Source: Micromonospora coriariae
GTDB taxonomy: Bacteria; Actinomycetota; Actinomycetes; Mycobacteriales; Micromonosporaceae
Direction: 5' to 3'
DNA length: 64,000 nt
Assembly: GCF_900091455.1 (NCBI RefSeq)
Contig: NZ_LT607412.1
Span: 1,550,001 to 1,614,000, forward strand
The notes beneath the pieces are model-generated. The model had not been told where the DNA came from. It did no database searches and saw nothing but the letters and a program-made list of their open reading frames with translations. Shown here piece after piece: positions 1-8,532 of this stretch (the stretch's first letter is position 1; each line of letters starts with the position of its first letter). Both the position numbers and the translations under genes were made by a program.

Positions 1-2
1 CG

Positions 3-188
3 TCGTCGCTGTGCCAGGTCGCCCGCAACGCGCGCAACAACGGCTTCAGCGGACTCTACGGGCCGGGCTACCCCGACCACGACGACCACGTGCACGTCGA
101 CTCGCGGCGGGAGAACAACAGCGACAACAGCTCGAACACGACGAGCTGGTCCGCGCCGGACTGCGGGATCGGGGGCGGCAACGACTGA
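3..188 (+). CDS. C-terminal end of a secreted protein, partial
   Basis: The gene enters from outside the window; only its last 61 codons are present, ending at the TGA at 186-188. The readable part contains the motif GLYGPGYPDHDDHVHVD followed by a low-complexity Asn/Ser/Thr/Gly tail. The HDDHVHV stretch resembles the zinc-binding HxH end of secreted peptidase or cell-wall-hydrolase C-terminal domains, and an Asn/Ser-rich tail suits an extracellular protein. Both points are inference because the N-terminus and any signal peptide are missing. Codon use with G/C at third positions supports this frame as coding. Confidence 0.5.
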   Translation, partial: SSLCQVARNARNNGFSGLYGPGYPDHDDHVHVDSRRENNSDNSSNTTSWSAPDCGIGGGND

Positions 189-287
189 GGCTCGGACAGC
201 GTGACGCCGGCCCGGCGCGGGTGGGGAACCTCGCGTCGGGCCGGCATCGTGTCGCCCCGGGTCGGGCGGGCGTGGGGTAGCGCCGCT

Positions 288-755
288 TCAGCTCGCCCGG
301 GGCCAGCGCGGCGCGGTGATGGGGGGAGTCACCGGCCGGCCGGGAGTGGTGGGTCGTACTCCGGGTGGGACGACCCGCGCGGCCGGGTGCCGCGCGGTCA
401 GCCCGTTGGTACGCGCGGCCTGGGCCGAGTAACCGGCGGGACGGGCGGCGGACGGCCCGGTCGCGGTGAACGGGAAGGGCACGTGCACGAAGGGGTTGCC
501 GTGCCGGATCAACGCCTCGATCTGTCGCTCGTTGAGCCCGTGTGTCTCGAGCACCCGCCGCCCCCAACGGTGCAGCCGGCAGGGGTAGGAGGCGCCGTCG
601 TTGCGGCACAGTGGCCCGGTGGGCCACTCCTCGGCGGTGTGCACGACCACCGCCCGGACCGCGAGCCGGACATCCTCGGGCGTCAGCGGTGCCGGCAGCG
701 GCACCTCACCCAGTACCTGATCGATGGGATCCGTCGACTGCTCACCAACTCGCAC
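288..755 (-). CDS. CRND-motif hypothetical protein (paralogue of 52356-52610)
   Basis: A 155-residue protein of unknown function. The GTG start at 755 is chosen because GGGAGG lies 6 nt upstream and because the protein then aligns from its first residues with the 84-residue protein at 52356-52610. Shared features are DxIDxxLGExPLP near the N-terminus, EEWPxGPxCRND, and PCRLHRWGRRVL followed by a Gx(T/N)(D/E)RQI helix. The two cysteines and the histidine could bind metal, but this is not shown. Unlike the paralogue it carries a Pro/Arg/Thr-rich tail of about 65 residues, probably disordered. Its neighbours give no functional clue. Confidence 0.6.
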   Translation of the reverse strand: MRVGEQSTDPIDQVLGEVPLPAPLTPEDVRLAVRAVVVHTAEEWPTGPLCRNDGASYPCRLHRWGRRVLETHGLNERQIEALIRHGNPFVHVPFPFTATGPSAARPAGYSAQAARTNGLTARHPAARVVPPGVRPTTPGRPVTPPITAPRWPRAS

Positions 756-843
756 GGCAGGCCTCCCGCAGTTCGGCAGCGATACGGCGGACCAGCCGCA
801 TCGACATCCTCGGCCAGTGGTACGGCCCACACCGGACGAAAGT

Positions 844-2268
844 TCAATTGCGGTACGCGGTAAGCAGATCCTCCGGAGTCAGCACGGTCATCCCCTCGAC
901 GGCGGTGCCGCTACGCGACACGGCCAGGGCCGGCACCGTCTCGTCGGCGCCGGGCAACCGGGACCGGTGCAGGAGCAGTCGGCCCAGGTCATGCGAGTCG
1001 AAGGGCCGCTTCTCCTGCCACTTGATGGAGCCGACGAAGCGGATACGACCGGCGACGGGTTCACGATCGGCGCCGACTATGTCGATTTCCGGGTCGTTGG
1101 TCCTGGTCCAGTAGCCACCGATCACCGCCGCCTCCGCGGGCAGATGGTCGCCGGGCAGCCGGCGCAGCGCCTCCCGGACAACCGGCTCGATCACCCGCCC
1201 CCGCCAGGATGCCCACGACGTGACGATCCGGTTCAGGGTCAGGTCGCCCCGACCTCGCTCGATCTCGGAGAGATGAGGTCCCAGGAACGACAACCAGAAG
1301 CGCAGGTACGGATCGGCCACTGCGTACCGGGTCTCCCGGGACGGCTTCGTCGACAACGGAACACTGACCTCCACCGTGCGCTTCTCGACCAGCAGGCGCA
1401 GCGCCCGGGTGAGCGATGCCTGTGGAAGATCTCCGGCCGCCCGGGAGATCAGCGAGAAGGTTCGCTCGCCGGAGCCGATGGCCCGCAGCACCAGACCCGC
1501 CTGCGACTGGGGCGGGAACTCGGCCGCCAGCGCGCGCTCGCCGCTGACCAGCAGGGCGGAGGTCGGATCCCGTACCGCATCGGTCAGATACTCCCGTACC
1601 GGTGCGTCACGCGGCCACTCATCGAGGATCAGCGGGAGACCGCCAGACACGAGGTAGGCGTCGAACGCGTCGGCGGCCGGAAGGTCGAGCATGTCGCGGA
1701 CGTCGGCCGGACTCAGCGGCGGGATGACCATCTCCGTGGCGCGTTGGTGAAACGGCCGGCCGTAGTCGTTCAACGCCTCCATCATCGCCAGATCGGACCC
1801 GACGCAGACCAGCAGGACCGGCCTTCGGGACAGCTCGCGATCGAACACCTTCTGCAGCGTTCCCTCGAAGCCCGGGTCGCTCGCGATGAGGTACGGCATC
1901 TCGTCCAGGACGACGACACTGGGCCGGTCGGTCGGCAGCGCGGCGGCCAGCAGGGTGAGCGCGGCGTCCCAGGTCCGTGGTTGCTGCTCGCGCAGGATCT
2001 GGGCGCCCGGCAGCGTCGAGGTGGCCGCCGCCTCCACGAAGAGCGCGAGATCAGCGGCGACGCTCGGCTGTGCCGAGGCGGTGAAGAAGAGGTGCGGCAC
2101 GTCCGCCCGCTCGACGAACTCCTCCACCAGCCGGGACTTGCCCACGCGTCGGCGACCGCGCATGAGGAGGGCTCGACCCGGCCGACCAGCCCGACCACCG
2201 CGTTCCACCCGGGAGAGCATGCCGTTCAGCAGGGAAAGCTCACGATCCCGTCCCACAAAGCCGTCCAT
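844..2268 (-). CDS. Archaeal-type AAA ATPase with DUF234 nuclease-like C-terminus
   Basis: A 474-residue protein of the ATP-binding family with an archaeal-ATPase domain and a C-terminal DUF234 domain. It starts FVGRDREL, has a Walker A at residues 38-45 (GRRRVGKS) and a Walker B VVLDE at 119-123. The last third contains VIEPVV, EIDIVG and GSIKW, the spaced acidic and lysine residues expected of a degraded PD-(D/E)XK-like fold. The start at 2268 is favoured over an upstream ATG because AGGAG lies 7 nt before it and it begins at the family boundary. The family's role is unclear; DNA transactions or stress responses have been suggested. It is monocistronic, with a strongly palindromic upstream region. 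Confidence 0.85.
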   Translation of the reverse strand: MDGFVGRDRELSLLNGMLSRVERGGRAGRPGRALLMRGRRRVGKSRLVEEFVERADVPHLFFTASAQPSVAADLALFVEAAATSTLPGAQILREQQPRTWDAALTLLAAALPTDRPSVVVLDEMPYLIASDPGFEGTLQKVFDRELSRRPVLLVCVGSDLAMMEALNDYGRPFHQRATEMVIPPLSPADVRDMLDLPAADAFDAYLVSGGLPLILDEWPRDAPVREYLTDAVRDPTSALLVSGERALAAEFPPQSQAGLVLRAIGSGERTFSLISRAAGDLPQASLTRALRLLVEKRTVEVSVPLSTKPSRETRYAVADPYLRFWLSFLGPHLSEIERGRGDLTLNRIVTSWASWRGRVIEPVVREALRRLPGDHLPAEAAVIGGYWTRTNDPEIDIVGADREPVAGRIRFVGSIKWQEKRPFDSHDLGRLLLHRSRLPGADETVPALAVSRSGTAVEGMTVLTPEDLLTAYRN

Positions 2269-2285
2269 GCCATCACTCCTGATAC

Positions 2286-2335
2286 TTCCAACGCTGGAAC
2301 ACTCAAAATTGAGTGTAACTTCATCCGCGTTGGAA
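2286..2335 (-). promoter_or_regulatory. Nested inverted repeats upstream of the DUF234 ATPase gene
   Basis: Two nested dyads lie just upstream of the ATPase gene. The inner one is ACACTCAA-AA-TTGAGTGT (2299-2316, perfect 8-bp arms). The outer one is TTCCAACGC (2286-2294) against GCGTTGGAA (2327-2335, perfect 9-bp arms). TTCCA/TGGAA is repeated again at 2286-2299. The stretch is AT-rich against its surroundings. It is probably the promoter/operator of the ATPase gene; which protein binds is unknown. Confidence 0.6.
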
Positions 2336-2367
2336 CGACACGGTCGTACGACCTGCGGCGATTCCAC

Positions 2368-3078
2368 TCAGACCAGGCCGGCGTCGTGCACCAGCAGGGC
2401 CACCTGGACCCGGTTGTTGAGGTCGAGCCGGGTAAGCAGCCGGGAGACGTACGCCTTCACCGTCGCCACGCTCATGAACAACTCCCCCGCGATCTCCGCG
2501 TTGGTGCAGCCCCGGCCCAGCGCGACCGCCACCTGACGCTCCCGCTCGCTGAGCCCGGTGAGCAGCCGCAGCGCCCGCTCCCGGCGCGGGTCGGGGCCGA
2601 CCCGGCCCGGCGCGGCGGCGGTCACGTGGGCGATCAGCGTCCGGGTCACCGTCGGGGAGAGCGTCGCCTCGCCGGCCGCCACCCGGCGCACCGCGTGCAC
2701 GATGTCCGCCGGCGGGGTGTCCTTGAGCAGGAAACCGGCCGCCCCGGCGCGCAGCGCCCGCAGCACCTGCTCGTCGGCGTCGAAGGTCGTCAGCACCAGC
2801 ACCTCCGGCGGGTGCGGCTGGGCGCGCAACGCCTCGGTGGCGGTCAGCCCGTCCACCCGGGGCATCCGGATGTCCATCAGCACCACGTCCGGGGCGTACG
2901 CGGCGACCGCCGCGGGCACCTCGCCGCCGTCGGCCGCCTCGCCGACGACGGTCAGGTCCGGCAGGCCGCCGAGGATCATCGACAGCCCGGCCCGGACCAG
3001 GGCGTCGTCGTCCACGATCAGCACCCGCACCGGGCTGACACCCGCGCCGGCCCCGGTCTCGCCGGGCAGCCCGGTCAC
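2368..3078 (-). CDS. NarL/LuxR-type response regulator
   Basis: A 236-residue regulator with an N-terminal receiver domain (VDDD acid pocket at 22-25, phospho-acceptor Asp69 in VVLMDIRMP, Lys in FLLKDTPP) and a C-terminal LuxR-type helix-turn-helix (LSERERQVAVALGRGCTNAEIA). The GTG at 3078 overlaps the TGA of the kinase gene as GTGA, the usual sign of translational coupling; a second GTG at 3030, closer to the receiver domain, is possible. It pairs with the kinase upstream and probably controls the divergent ABC exporter at 4456-6146. Pathway and signal are not evident. Confidence 0.9.
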   Translation of the reverse strand: MTGLPGETGAGAGVSPVRVLIVDDDALVRAGLSMILGGLPDLTVVGEAADGGEVPAAVAAYAPDVVLMDIRMPRVDGLTATEALRAQPHPPEVLVLTTFDADEQVLRALRAGAAGFLLKDTPPADIVHAVRRVAAGEATLSPTVTRTLIAHVTAAAPGRVGPDPRRERALRLLTGLSERERQVAVALGRGCTNAEIAGELFMSVATVKAYVSRLLTRLDLNNRVQVALLVHDAGLV

Positions 3079-4322
3079 GCCGGCCACGGCAGCCAGGCGG
3101 CCAACCGGAAGTCGCCCGCGTCGTCCCGGCCGTACGCCAACCGGCCGCCGGCCAGGGTGACCCGCTCGGTGATGCCGACCAGGCCGGTGCCGGCGCCCGG
3201 TAGCTGAGCTCCGGTCGGGTTGCCCACCGGCCACCGGTTGCTGATCGCCACGGTCAGCCCGGTGCCCGGCCCGCCCGCGAGATCCACGGTGACGGCCGCG
3301 CCGGCCGCGTGCTTGCGGGCGTTGGTCAGCCCCTCCTGCACGATCCGGTACGCGGCCCGCCCCAGCGCCACCGGCACGTCCCCCGCCGCGCCGACGCTGT
3401 CGGTGACGTTCACCCGTACCCCGGCCGCCCGCGACTCGGCGATCAGGGCGGGAAGGTCGGCGAGGGTGGGCTGCGGAGGCTCCGGCGCGTCGCCGTCGCC
3501 CTCGGCCCGGAGCACCCCGATCACCTCCCGCAGGTCCTGCAGGGCGGCGTGCGCGCTGCCCCGGATCACCCCGGCGGCCCGGGCCACCTCGTCGGCCGGC
3601 GCGTCCGGGCGGAACTCCAGCGCGCCCGCGTGCAGGCTGAGCAGGGAGATCCGGTGGGCCAGCACGTCGTGCATCTCCCGGGCGATCCGGGTGCGCTCCA
3701 GGTGGCGGGCCTGGGTGACCCGCAGTTGCTGCTCCGCCTCGGCCCGCTCGGCCCGCTCCCGCAGCGACACGATCAACTGCCGCCGGGCCCGGACGAACAT
3801 CCCCCAGGCCAGCACGGCGAAGCTGAGCACCACGCCCCAGGACACGGTGGCCCAGTACGGCATGCTCGGGTCCGGGCGCAGCCAACTGAAAACCAGGTTG
3901 GTGACGAGGCCGACACCGGTGACCGCGATCGCGACGGCGGTGCGCCGGTGCACCACCACTGTGAAGTACAGGATCAGCAGCGGGATGGCGGCAGCCATCG
4001 AGAACATGGTGAGCGGCACGGTCGCCACCGCCAGCCCGAGCGGCCACCGCCGACGCACCCAGAGCAGCCCGCAGCAGACCAACCCGAGCACCGTGTCCAC
4101 GCCGGTCATCCAGCCGTGCGGCAGCGCGGTAGCCATCGCCGGCTCGGGCGACAGCGCGTCGGCGGCGGCGAACAGCACCCACAGCAGCCCGATCAGGAAG
4201 GCGAGGCTGTCCACCACCCAGTCGCGGGTGGTGCGGCGCGGACGCGTACGCCCTCGGTCAGCCGGCACGACCAGCTCCCCAGGCAGCAGCCAGGGGTGTT
4301 CCGGGACGGCGAGGCTGGTCAC
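3075..4322 (-). CDS. Sensor histidine kinase (HisKA_3 type)
   Basis: A 415-residue membrane kinase. Residues about 35-175 hold four to six hydrophobic segments. They are followed by a coiled linker and the HisKA_3 phospho-acceptor box EMHDVLAHR (His218), then an HATPase_c domain (AYRIVQEGLTNARKHA, GTGLVGITERV). The GTG at 4322 is chosen because a TAGCAT box lies exactly 7 nt upstream and no Shine-Dalgarno sequence precedes any alternative; it is therefore probably leaderless. It is coupled to the response regulator by a GTGA overlap and divergent from an ABC exporter, an arrangement typical of cell-envelope-stress or antimicrobial-peptide sensing in Gram-positives. That role is inference. Confidence 0.9.
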   Translation of the reverse strand: MTSLAVPEHPWLLPGELVVPADRGRTRPRRTTRDWVVDSLAFLIGLLWVLFAAADALSPEPAMATALPHGWMTGVDTVLGLVCCGLLWVRRRWPLGLAVATVPLTMFSMAAAIPLLILYFTVVVHRRTAVAIAVTGVGLVTNLVFSWLRPDPSMPYWATVSWGVVLSFAVLAWGMFVRARRQLIVSLRERAERAEAEQQLRVTQARHLERTRIAREMHDVLAHRISLLSLHAGALEFRPDAPADEVARAAGVIRGSAHAALQDLREVIGVLRAEGDGDAPEPPQPTLADLPALIAESRAAGVRVNVTDSVGAAGDVPVALGRAAYRIVQEGLTNARKHAAGAAVTVDLAGGPGTGLTVAISNRWPVGNPTGAQLPGAGTGLVGITERVTLAGGRLAYGRDDAGDFRLAAWLPWPA

Positions 4323-4329
4323 GACGCCA

Positions 4330-4335
4330 ATGCTA
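4330..4335 (-). promoter_or_regulatory. -10 box TAGCAT, leaderless start of the kinase gene
   Basis: TAGCAT on the minus strand is followed by 7 nt and then the GTG start of the kinase gene. This places the transcription start at or next to the first base of the start codon. No convincing -35 box is seen. Confidence 0.5.
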
Positions 4336-4455
4336 GGCAGCCGACGGGCAACACGACCAGCTACCAAAGTCGAGACCCTCGAGTCGACCAAGGTCGGTGC
4401 GGCGCCGACCGGTGGCCGCAGCGGATGGCCGGGCGGCGCGGGCAGGCTCGACGAC

Positions 4456-5352
4456 ATGATCACCGTTGAGAACCTCACCAAGCGATACGGGCCGCACCCG
4501 GCGGTGGACGACGTGTCGTTCCAGTGCGAGCCGGGCACCGTGACCGGCTTCCTCGGGCCGAACGGCGCCGGCAAGTCCACCACGATGCGGATGATCTGCG
4601 GGCTCACCGCACCGACCGCCGGCCGCGCCGCCGTCTCCGGGCGCCCCTACCGGGAGCTGCCCAACCCGGGGCGGGAGGTCGGGGTGCTGCTGGACGCCTC
4701 CGCCCAGCACGCCGGGCGGACCGGCCGCGAGGCGCTGACGCTGTCCGCGTACACCATGGGGTTGGACCGGCGGGAGGTCGCCGCGAAGCTCGACCTGGTC
4801 GGGTTGAACGCGGTGGCCGCCAAGCGGCGGGTACGGGCGTACTCGTTGGGCATGCGCCAGCGGCTCGGCCTGGCACAGGCGCTGCTCGGCGACCCCCGGG
4901 TGCTGATCCTCGACGAGCCGGCGAACGGCCTGGACCCGGAGGGGATCTTCTGGATGCGCGGCCTGCTGCGCGACTTCGCCGACCGGGGCGGCACAGTGCT
5001 GCTCTCCTCCCACCTGTTGCGCGAGGTGGAGGCGGTCGCGGACCGGCTGGTGGTGATCGGGGGCGGCCGGATCGTGGCCCAGGGCACCAAGGACGACCTG
5101 CTCGCCGGCGGCGGCACGCTGGTCCGGGCCCGCGACGGCGCGGCGCTGCGCCGGGCGCTGGACGCGGCCGGCCTGACCGCCGCCGACGGCGCCGACGGAC
5201 TGCTGGTGCAGTCCGACGCCGAGGCGGTCGGCCAGGCCGCCGCGGACGCCGGCGTCGCGCTGGCCGAGCTGCGCCCAGCCGGCGGCGGTGGCCTGGAACA
5301 GCTCTTCCTCACCCTGACCGCCGGCGAATCCACCAAGGAGGCCGTCCGATGA
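4456..5352 (+). CDS. ABC transporter ATP-binding protein
   Basis: A 298-residue ABC-2-type exporter ATPase. It has Walker A GPNGAGKST near residue 37, signature YSLGMRQR, Walker B VLILDEPANGLDPEG and H-loop SSHLL, then a C-terminal extension of about 90 residues typical of BcrA/LolD-like export ATPases. The ATG at 4456 follows a short intergenic stretch shared with the divergent kinase gene. The stop overlaps the permease start as ATGA. With the permease it should form an efflux or resistance exporter regulated by the adjacent two-component system; the substrate is unknown. Confidence 0.92.
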   Translation: MITVENLTKRYGPHPAVDDVSFQCEPGTVTGFLGPNGAGKSTTMRMICGLTAPTAGRAAVSGRPYRELPNPGREVGVLLDASAQHAGRTGREALTLSAYTMGLDRREVAAKLDLVGLNAVAAKRRVRAYSLGMRQRLGLAQALLGDPRVLILDEPANGLDPEGIFWMRGLLRDFADRGGTVLLSSHLLREVEAVADRLVVIGGGRIVAQGTKDDLLAGGGTLVRARDGAALRRALDAAGLTAADGADGLLVQSDAEAVGQAAADAGVALAELRPAGGGGLEQLFLTLTAGESTKEAVR

Positions 5353-6146
5353 GCACCACCACCGCGCCCGCCGCCAACACCGTCACGCCCCGGCAGCACG
5401 CGCCGGCGCACCGCCCGTCGCTGCTCCGGCTCACCGCCGTGGAGCTGCGCAAGCTCGTCGACACCAGGGCCGGCCGCTGGCTGCTGATCACCATCGGCCT
5501 GATCGCCGCCGCGATCGCCACCATTCAGCTGATCTACGCCAGGGACGCCGAGCAGACCTTCGTCAACTTCTTCACGCCCTCGCTGCTGCCGATCGGGGTG
5601 CTCCTACCGGTGCTCGGCATCCTGTCGATCACCAGCGAATGGTCGCAGCGGACCGCCCTCACCACGTACGCCCTGGTGCCCCGCCGGGAGCGGGTCGTGG
5701 CCGCGAAGCTGATCGCGGTGGCGCTGGCGGCGCTCGCCTCGGTGCTGGCCAGTCTGGCCGTCGCCGCCGCCGGAACGCTGCTGGCGTCCGTCACCGGCGG
5801 CGCGGGCACCTGGCAGATCGACGCGTCGCTGATCCTGAACGCGGCGATCTTCCAGGTCACCGGCGTGCTGATGGGTGCCGCCTTCGGCCTGCTGCTGCTC
5901 AACCCGCCGCTGGCCATCGTCGGTTACCTGCTGCTGCCCACCCTCTGGGGGGTGCTGGGCGAGCTGGTGCGACCCCTGCGCGGCCCGGCCGGCTGGCTGG
6001 ACACCAGCCGGACCATGGAACCGCTGTTCAGCGGCGACGCCATCACCGGCGAACAGTGGGGCCGGATGGCGGTGTCCCTGCTGGTCTGGATGGTCGTCCC
6101 GCTGGCCGCCGGCCTCATCCGGACGCTGCGCCGCGAGGTGTCCTGA
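5349..6146 (+). CDS. ABC-2 family transporter permease
   Basis: A 265-residue integral membrane protein translated from the ATGA overlap with its ATPase. After about 40 residues of Thr/Ala/Pro-rich cytoplasmic sequence it contains roughly six hydrophobic segments (for example WLLITIGLIAAAIATIQLI and LLPIGVLLPVLGI). ITSEWSQRTALTTYALVPRRERVVAAKL is the usual ABC-2 permease loop after the second segment. It should be the membrane half of the exporter encoded with 4456-5352. Confidence 0.9.
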   Translation: MSTTTAPAANTVTPRQHAPAHRPSLLRLTAVELRKLVDTRAGRWLLITIGLIAAAIATIQLIYARDAEQTFVNFFTPSLLPIGVLLPVLGILSITSEWSQRTALTTYALVPRRERVVAAKLIAVALAALASVLASLAVAAAGTLLASVTGGAGTWQIDASLILNAAIFQVTGVLMGAAFGLLLLNPPLAIVGYLLLPTLWGVLGELVRPLRGPAGWLDTSRTMEPLFSGDAITGEQWGRMAVSLLVWMVVPLAAGLIRTLRREVS

Positions 6147-6148
6147 GC

Positions 6149-6898
6149 ATGGCCGACGAGGGTTACGGCCCACGCACCGTCGTCACCGGCGGGCCGGTCG
6201 AGCTGATCGTGCTGTGGGGCGGCTTCCCGCTGCTCGGCGCGGGCACCGGCAGCCTGCTCGCGCTGGCGGCGGGCTGGGTCGCCAGCCTGCCCTGGGCACC
6301 CGTGCAGTGGCTGTTCAACCTGCTGGACCGGCTGCCCGAGCAGCAGGCGATCGTCGGCACGGCAGCGGTGGGCGCGCTGGCCGGTCTCGTCATCGCCGGG
6401 GTGGGCACCGCCGAACGGCTGGTCGTCACCGTCGACGCGGCGCAGGTCCGGCTGCGCCGCGCCGGCGAGGACCGGCACCACACGCGGGCCGAAACCCGGG
6501 TGGTCTTCGTCGACAGCGGCGATCTGGTGCTGCTCGACGCGGACGGCGCTGAGCTGGTCCGGGAGTCGACGGACCTGCCGGGTGGCAGCCTGGCTGCGGC
6601 GTTCCGCACGCACGGCTGGGGCTGGGCGGACGGCGATCCGCACCGCTCGGCGTATCGGCTCTGGGTGCCCGACCTGCCCGGGCTGCCCGTAGGGGCGGAC
6701 GCCCTGCTGCGGGCCCGGGAACGGGCGATCCAGCGGGGTCGACGCGACGACGCCCGGGAGCTGCGCCGGGAGCTGGGCCGGATCGGGGTGGTGCTGCGCG
6801 ACGAGGGCAAGCGGCAGTACTGGCGGCTGAACGGGCGGGCGGTCACCCCCGGGGCGCAGGAGCCGACTTCGGCCGAGCCGGGGCCGGACGGGCGGTAG
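6149..6898 (+). CDS. YqeB-like membrane protein
   Basis: A 249-residue protein starting 2 nt after the permease stop, so it belongs to the exporter operon. Two hydrophobic segments (about residues 17-45 and 67-90) precede a soluble domain with RVVFVDSGDLVLLDADGAELVRE, DDARELRRELGRIGVVLRDEGKRQYWR, a pattern I associate with the actinobacterial and Bacillus YqeB family. Function is unknown. Its TAG overlaps a TAGCGT hexamer that may be the -10 box of the next gene. Confidence 0.6.
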   Translation: MADEGYGPRTVVTGGPVELIVLWGGFPLLGAGTGSLLALAAGWVASLPWAPVQWLFNLLDRLPEQQAIVGTAAVGALAGLVIAGVGTAERLVVTVDAAQVRLRRAGEDRHHTRAETRVVFVDSGDLVLLDADGAELVRESTDLPGGSLAAAFRTHGWGWADGDPHRSAYRLWVPDLPGLPVGADALLRARERAIQRGRRDDARELRRELGRIGVVLRDEGKRQYWRLNGRAVTPGAQEPTSAEPGPDGR

Positions 6899-6905
6899 CG
6901 TCTGT

Positions 6906-6921
6906 CCCAGGAGATCCTGGG
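6906..6921. promoter_or_regulatory. Palindrome at the SOUL gene promoter
   Basis: CCCAGGA-GA-TCCTGGG has perfect 7-bp arms. It starts 4 nt downstream of a possible -10 box (TAGCGT, 6896-6901) and ends 8 nt before the ATG. It could be an operator or a short 5'-leader hairpin. Confidence 0.45.
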
Positions 6922-6929
6922 AGCGCGCG

Positions 6930-7493
6930 ATGACCGAGCAGCAGCCGTACCGGGTGGTGTCCCGACACCCCGGCTTCGAACTGCGCCGGTACCCGGCCCA
7001 CCTGGTGGCCGAGATGCAGATCCAGGCGTCGTTCACCCGCGCCCCGATGGAGGCGTTCCGGCCGCTGGCCGCCTACATCGGGGGCGCCAACCGGGCCCGG
7101 CACCCGATCGGGATGACCGCACCGGTGATGCAGGAGGCCACCGGCACGGAGAAGATCGCGATGACCGCGCCGGTGGTCCAGGAGGAGGGCGAGCGGCCGG
7201 ACGCGTACCTGGTCCAGTTCGTCATGCCGGCCAGCTTCACCGCCGCCACCCTGCCCGAGCCGGTGGACCCCCGGGTGCGGATCCGGGAGGTCCCGGCACA
7301 GCTCGCGGCGGCGATGCGCTTCTCCGGGCGGTGGACGGAGAAGGCGTTCGGCCAGCGGGCCACAATGCTCGGCCGGTCGGTCACCGCGGCCGGGCTGCAA
7401 CCGACCGGCGCCATCCGGTACGCCCGGTTCGACCCGCCGTGGAAGCCGTGGTTCCTGCGCCGCAACGAGGTCGTGCTGCCGGTCGTGGAGTGA
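6930..7493 (+). CDS. SOUL family heme-binding protein
   Basis: A 187-residue soluble protein spanning a complete SOUL/HBP domain. Family signatures are FELRRYPAHLVAE near the N-terminus, AFRPLAAYIGGANRARHPIGMTAPV, KIAMTAPV, and YLVQFVMPASF. The family binds heme or related tetrapyrroles in eukaryotes; in bacteria the role is poorly defined. No signal peptide or membrane segment is present. It is convergent with the next gene (stops 1 nt apart) and appears monocistronic behind the palindrome at 6906-6921. Confidence 0.9.
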   Translation: MTEQQPYRVVSRHPGFELRRYPAHLVAEMQIQASFTRAPMEAFRPLAAYIGGANRARHPIGMTAPVMQEATGTEKIAMTAPVVQEEGERPDAYLVQFVMPASFTAATLPEPVDPRVRIREVPAQLAAAMRFSGRWTEKAFGQRATMLGRSVTAAGLQPTGAIRYARFDPPWKPWFLRRNEVVLPVVE

Positions 7494-7494
7494 G

Positions 7495-8478
7495 TCAGCG
7501 GCGGTAGCCGAGCGCGGGCGGCCAGGCCAGCAGCAGGGCCATCCCGAGCCCGGCGAGCAGCCCGACCAGCGAGAGCAGCAGGTCGGAGTCGGCGGCGTTG
7601 ATCGGGCTGTTACCGGCCAGCGCCGTGAACTGCGCCCCGATCGGCAGCAGCACCATCATCGGGATGGCGGCCACCAGCAGGAACGCCATCGGACCCACCA
7701 GCGCGGCGAGGGCGGCCAGTGCGTGGTGCCGCCAGACCGGCCGGCCGCCCGGCCAGTCCCACGCCAGCAGGGTGACCCCGGCGAGCAGCACCGCCCCGAG
7801 GGCCAGCTGCGGCAGGGCTCGTGGGCCGGGCGGGATCGTCCGGATCAGTCCGACGCCGGACACGGCCGCCACGCCGAGCCCGGCCGCCAGCACGCAACGG
7901 GCCCGGGTCCGGGCCGGGGCCGCCGCCAGGGCGGCGCCGATGGTCAGGGCGACCAGCAGCACGCCGGTGGCAAAGGCCGACGGGTTCAGCTCCGGCTCCC
8001 GGTCGGTCGGTGACTCGATGCCGGCGGCCACCAGCGTCAGCACCCCCGCCACGCAGGCCGCCCCGGTCAACGCCCGCCGGTCCGTACCCGCGCCGGGTAC
8101 GCCACGCTCCCGCCACAACAGGACCGCCGCCACCGCGCCGAGCACCACACATCCGCCGGCGGCGAGCAGCACCGTCGGCCCCGCACCGGTCAGGTCGGCC
8201 CGGTCGATCGCCACGTCGGCGGCGATCCAGAGGCCGCCGAGCAGCACCGCCGGCCCGGCCCACCGCCGACGCCCTCGGCCGGCCAGCACCAACCCGAGGA
8301 CGACCGCGACGACCGCCGTGAACCGCAGGTCCCGCGCCCAGTAGGCGTTGTTGCCCGGCAGATGCTCAGACCACGGGCCGATCGGCTCGGTAAGCGGTTG
8401 CAGCACCGTCATGCCGATCGCCCAGAGCAGCACGGCGGCCGCGGAGAGGAGCAGCCCGACCGGGCGCGCGGATCGCAT
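7495..8478 (-). CDS. Polytopic membrane protein of unknown function
   Basis: A 327-residue protein made almost entirely of hydrophobic segments, about nine to ten, with short Arg-rich loops. It starts MRSARPVGLLLSAAAVLLW and ends in a final helix GLGMALLLAWP. No catalytic or transport motif could be recognised. The ATG at 8478 is supported by a TACCGT box 6 nt upstream and no Shine-Dalgarno sequence, so it is probably leaderless. It is not part of the neighbouring exporter operon, which is on the same strand but ends upstream of it. Confidence 0.75.
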   Translation of the reverse strand: MRSARPVGLLLSAAAVLLWAIGMTVLQPLTEPIGPWSEHLPGNNAYWARDLRFTAVVAVVLGLVLAGRGRRRWAGPAVLLGGLWIAADVAIDRADLTGAGPTVLLAAGGCVVLGAVAAVLLWRERGVPGAGTDRRALTGAACVAGVLTLVAAGIESPTDREPELNPSAFATGVLLVALTIGAALAAAPARTRARCVLAAGLGVAAVSGVGLIRTIPPGPRALPQLALGAVLLAGVTLLAWDWPGGRPVWRHHALAALAALVGPMAFLLVAAIPMMVLLPIGAQFTALAGNSPINAADSDLLLSLVGLLAGLGMALLLAWPPALGYRR

Positions 8479-8484
8479 CCGTGG

Positions 8485-8490
8485 ACGGTA
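8485..8490 (-). promoter_or_regulatory. -10 box TACCGT, leaderless start of the 7495-8478 gene
   Basis: TACCGT on the minus strand lies 6 nt before the ATG, the same geometry as at several other starts in this window. Confidence 0.45.
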
Positions 8491-8532
8491 CCGGCCCGGC
8501 GCCCGCCGCGGCGGCCCTCGGTATGGGGCTGG

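Noticed and set aside
724..3207. An 827-codon open frame on the plus strand
   Set aside because: It lies antisense to the DUF234 ATPase and response regulator genes, has Arg/Gln/His/Gly-rich shadow composition and no recognisable domain.
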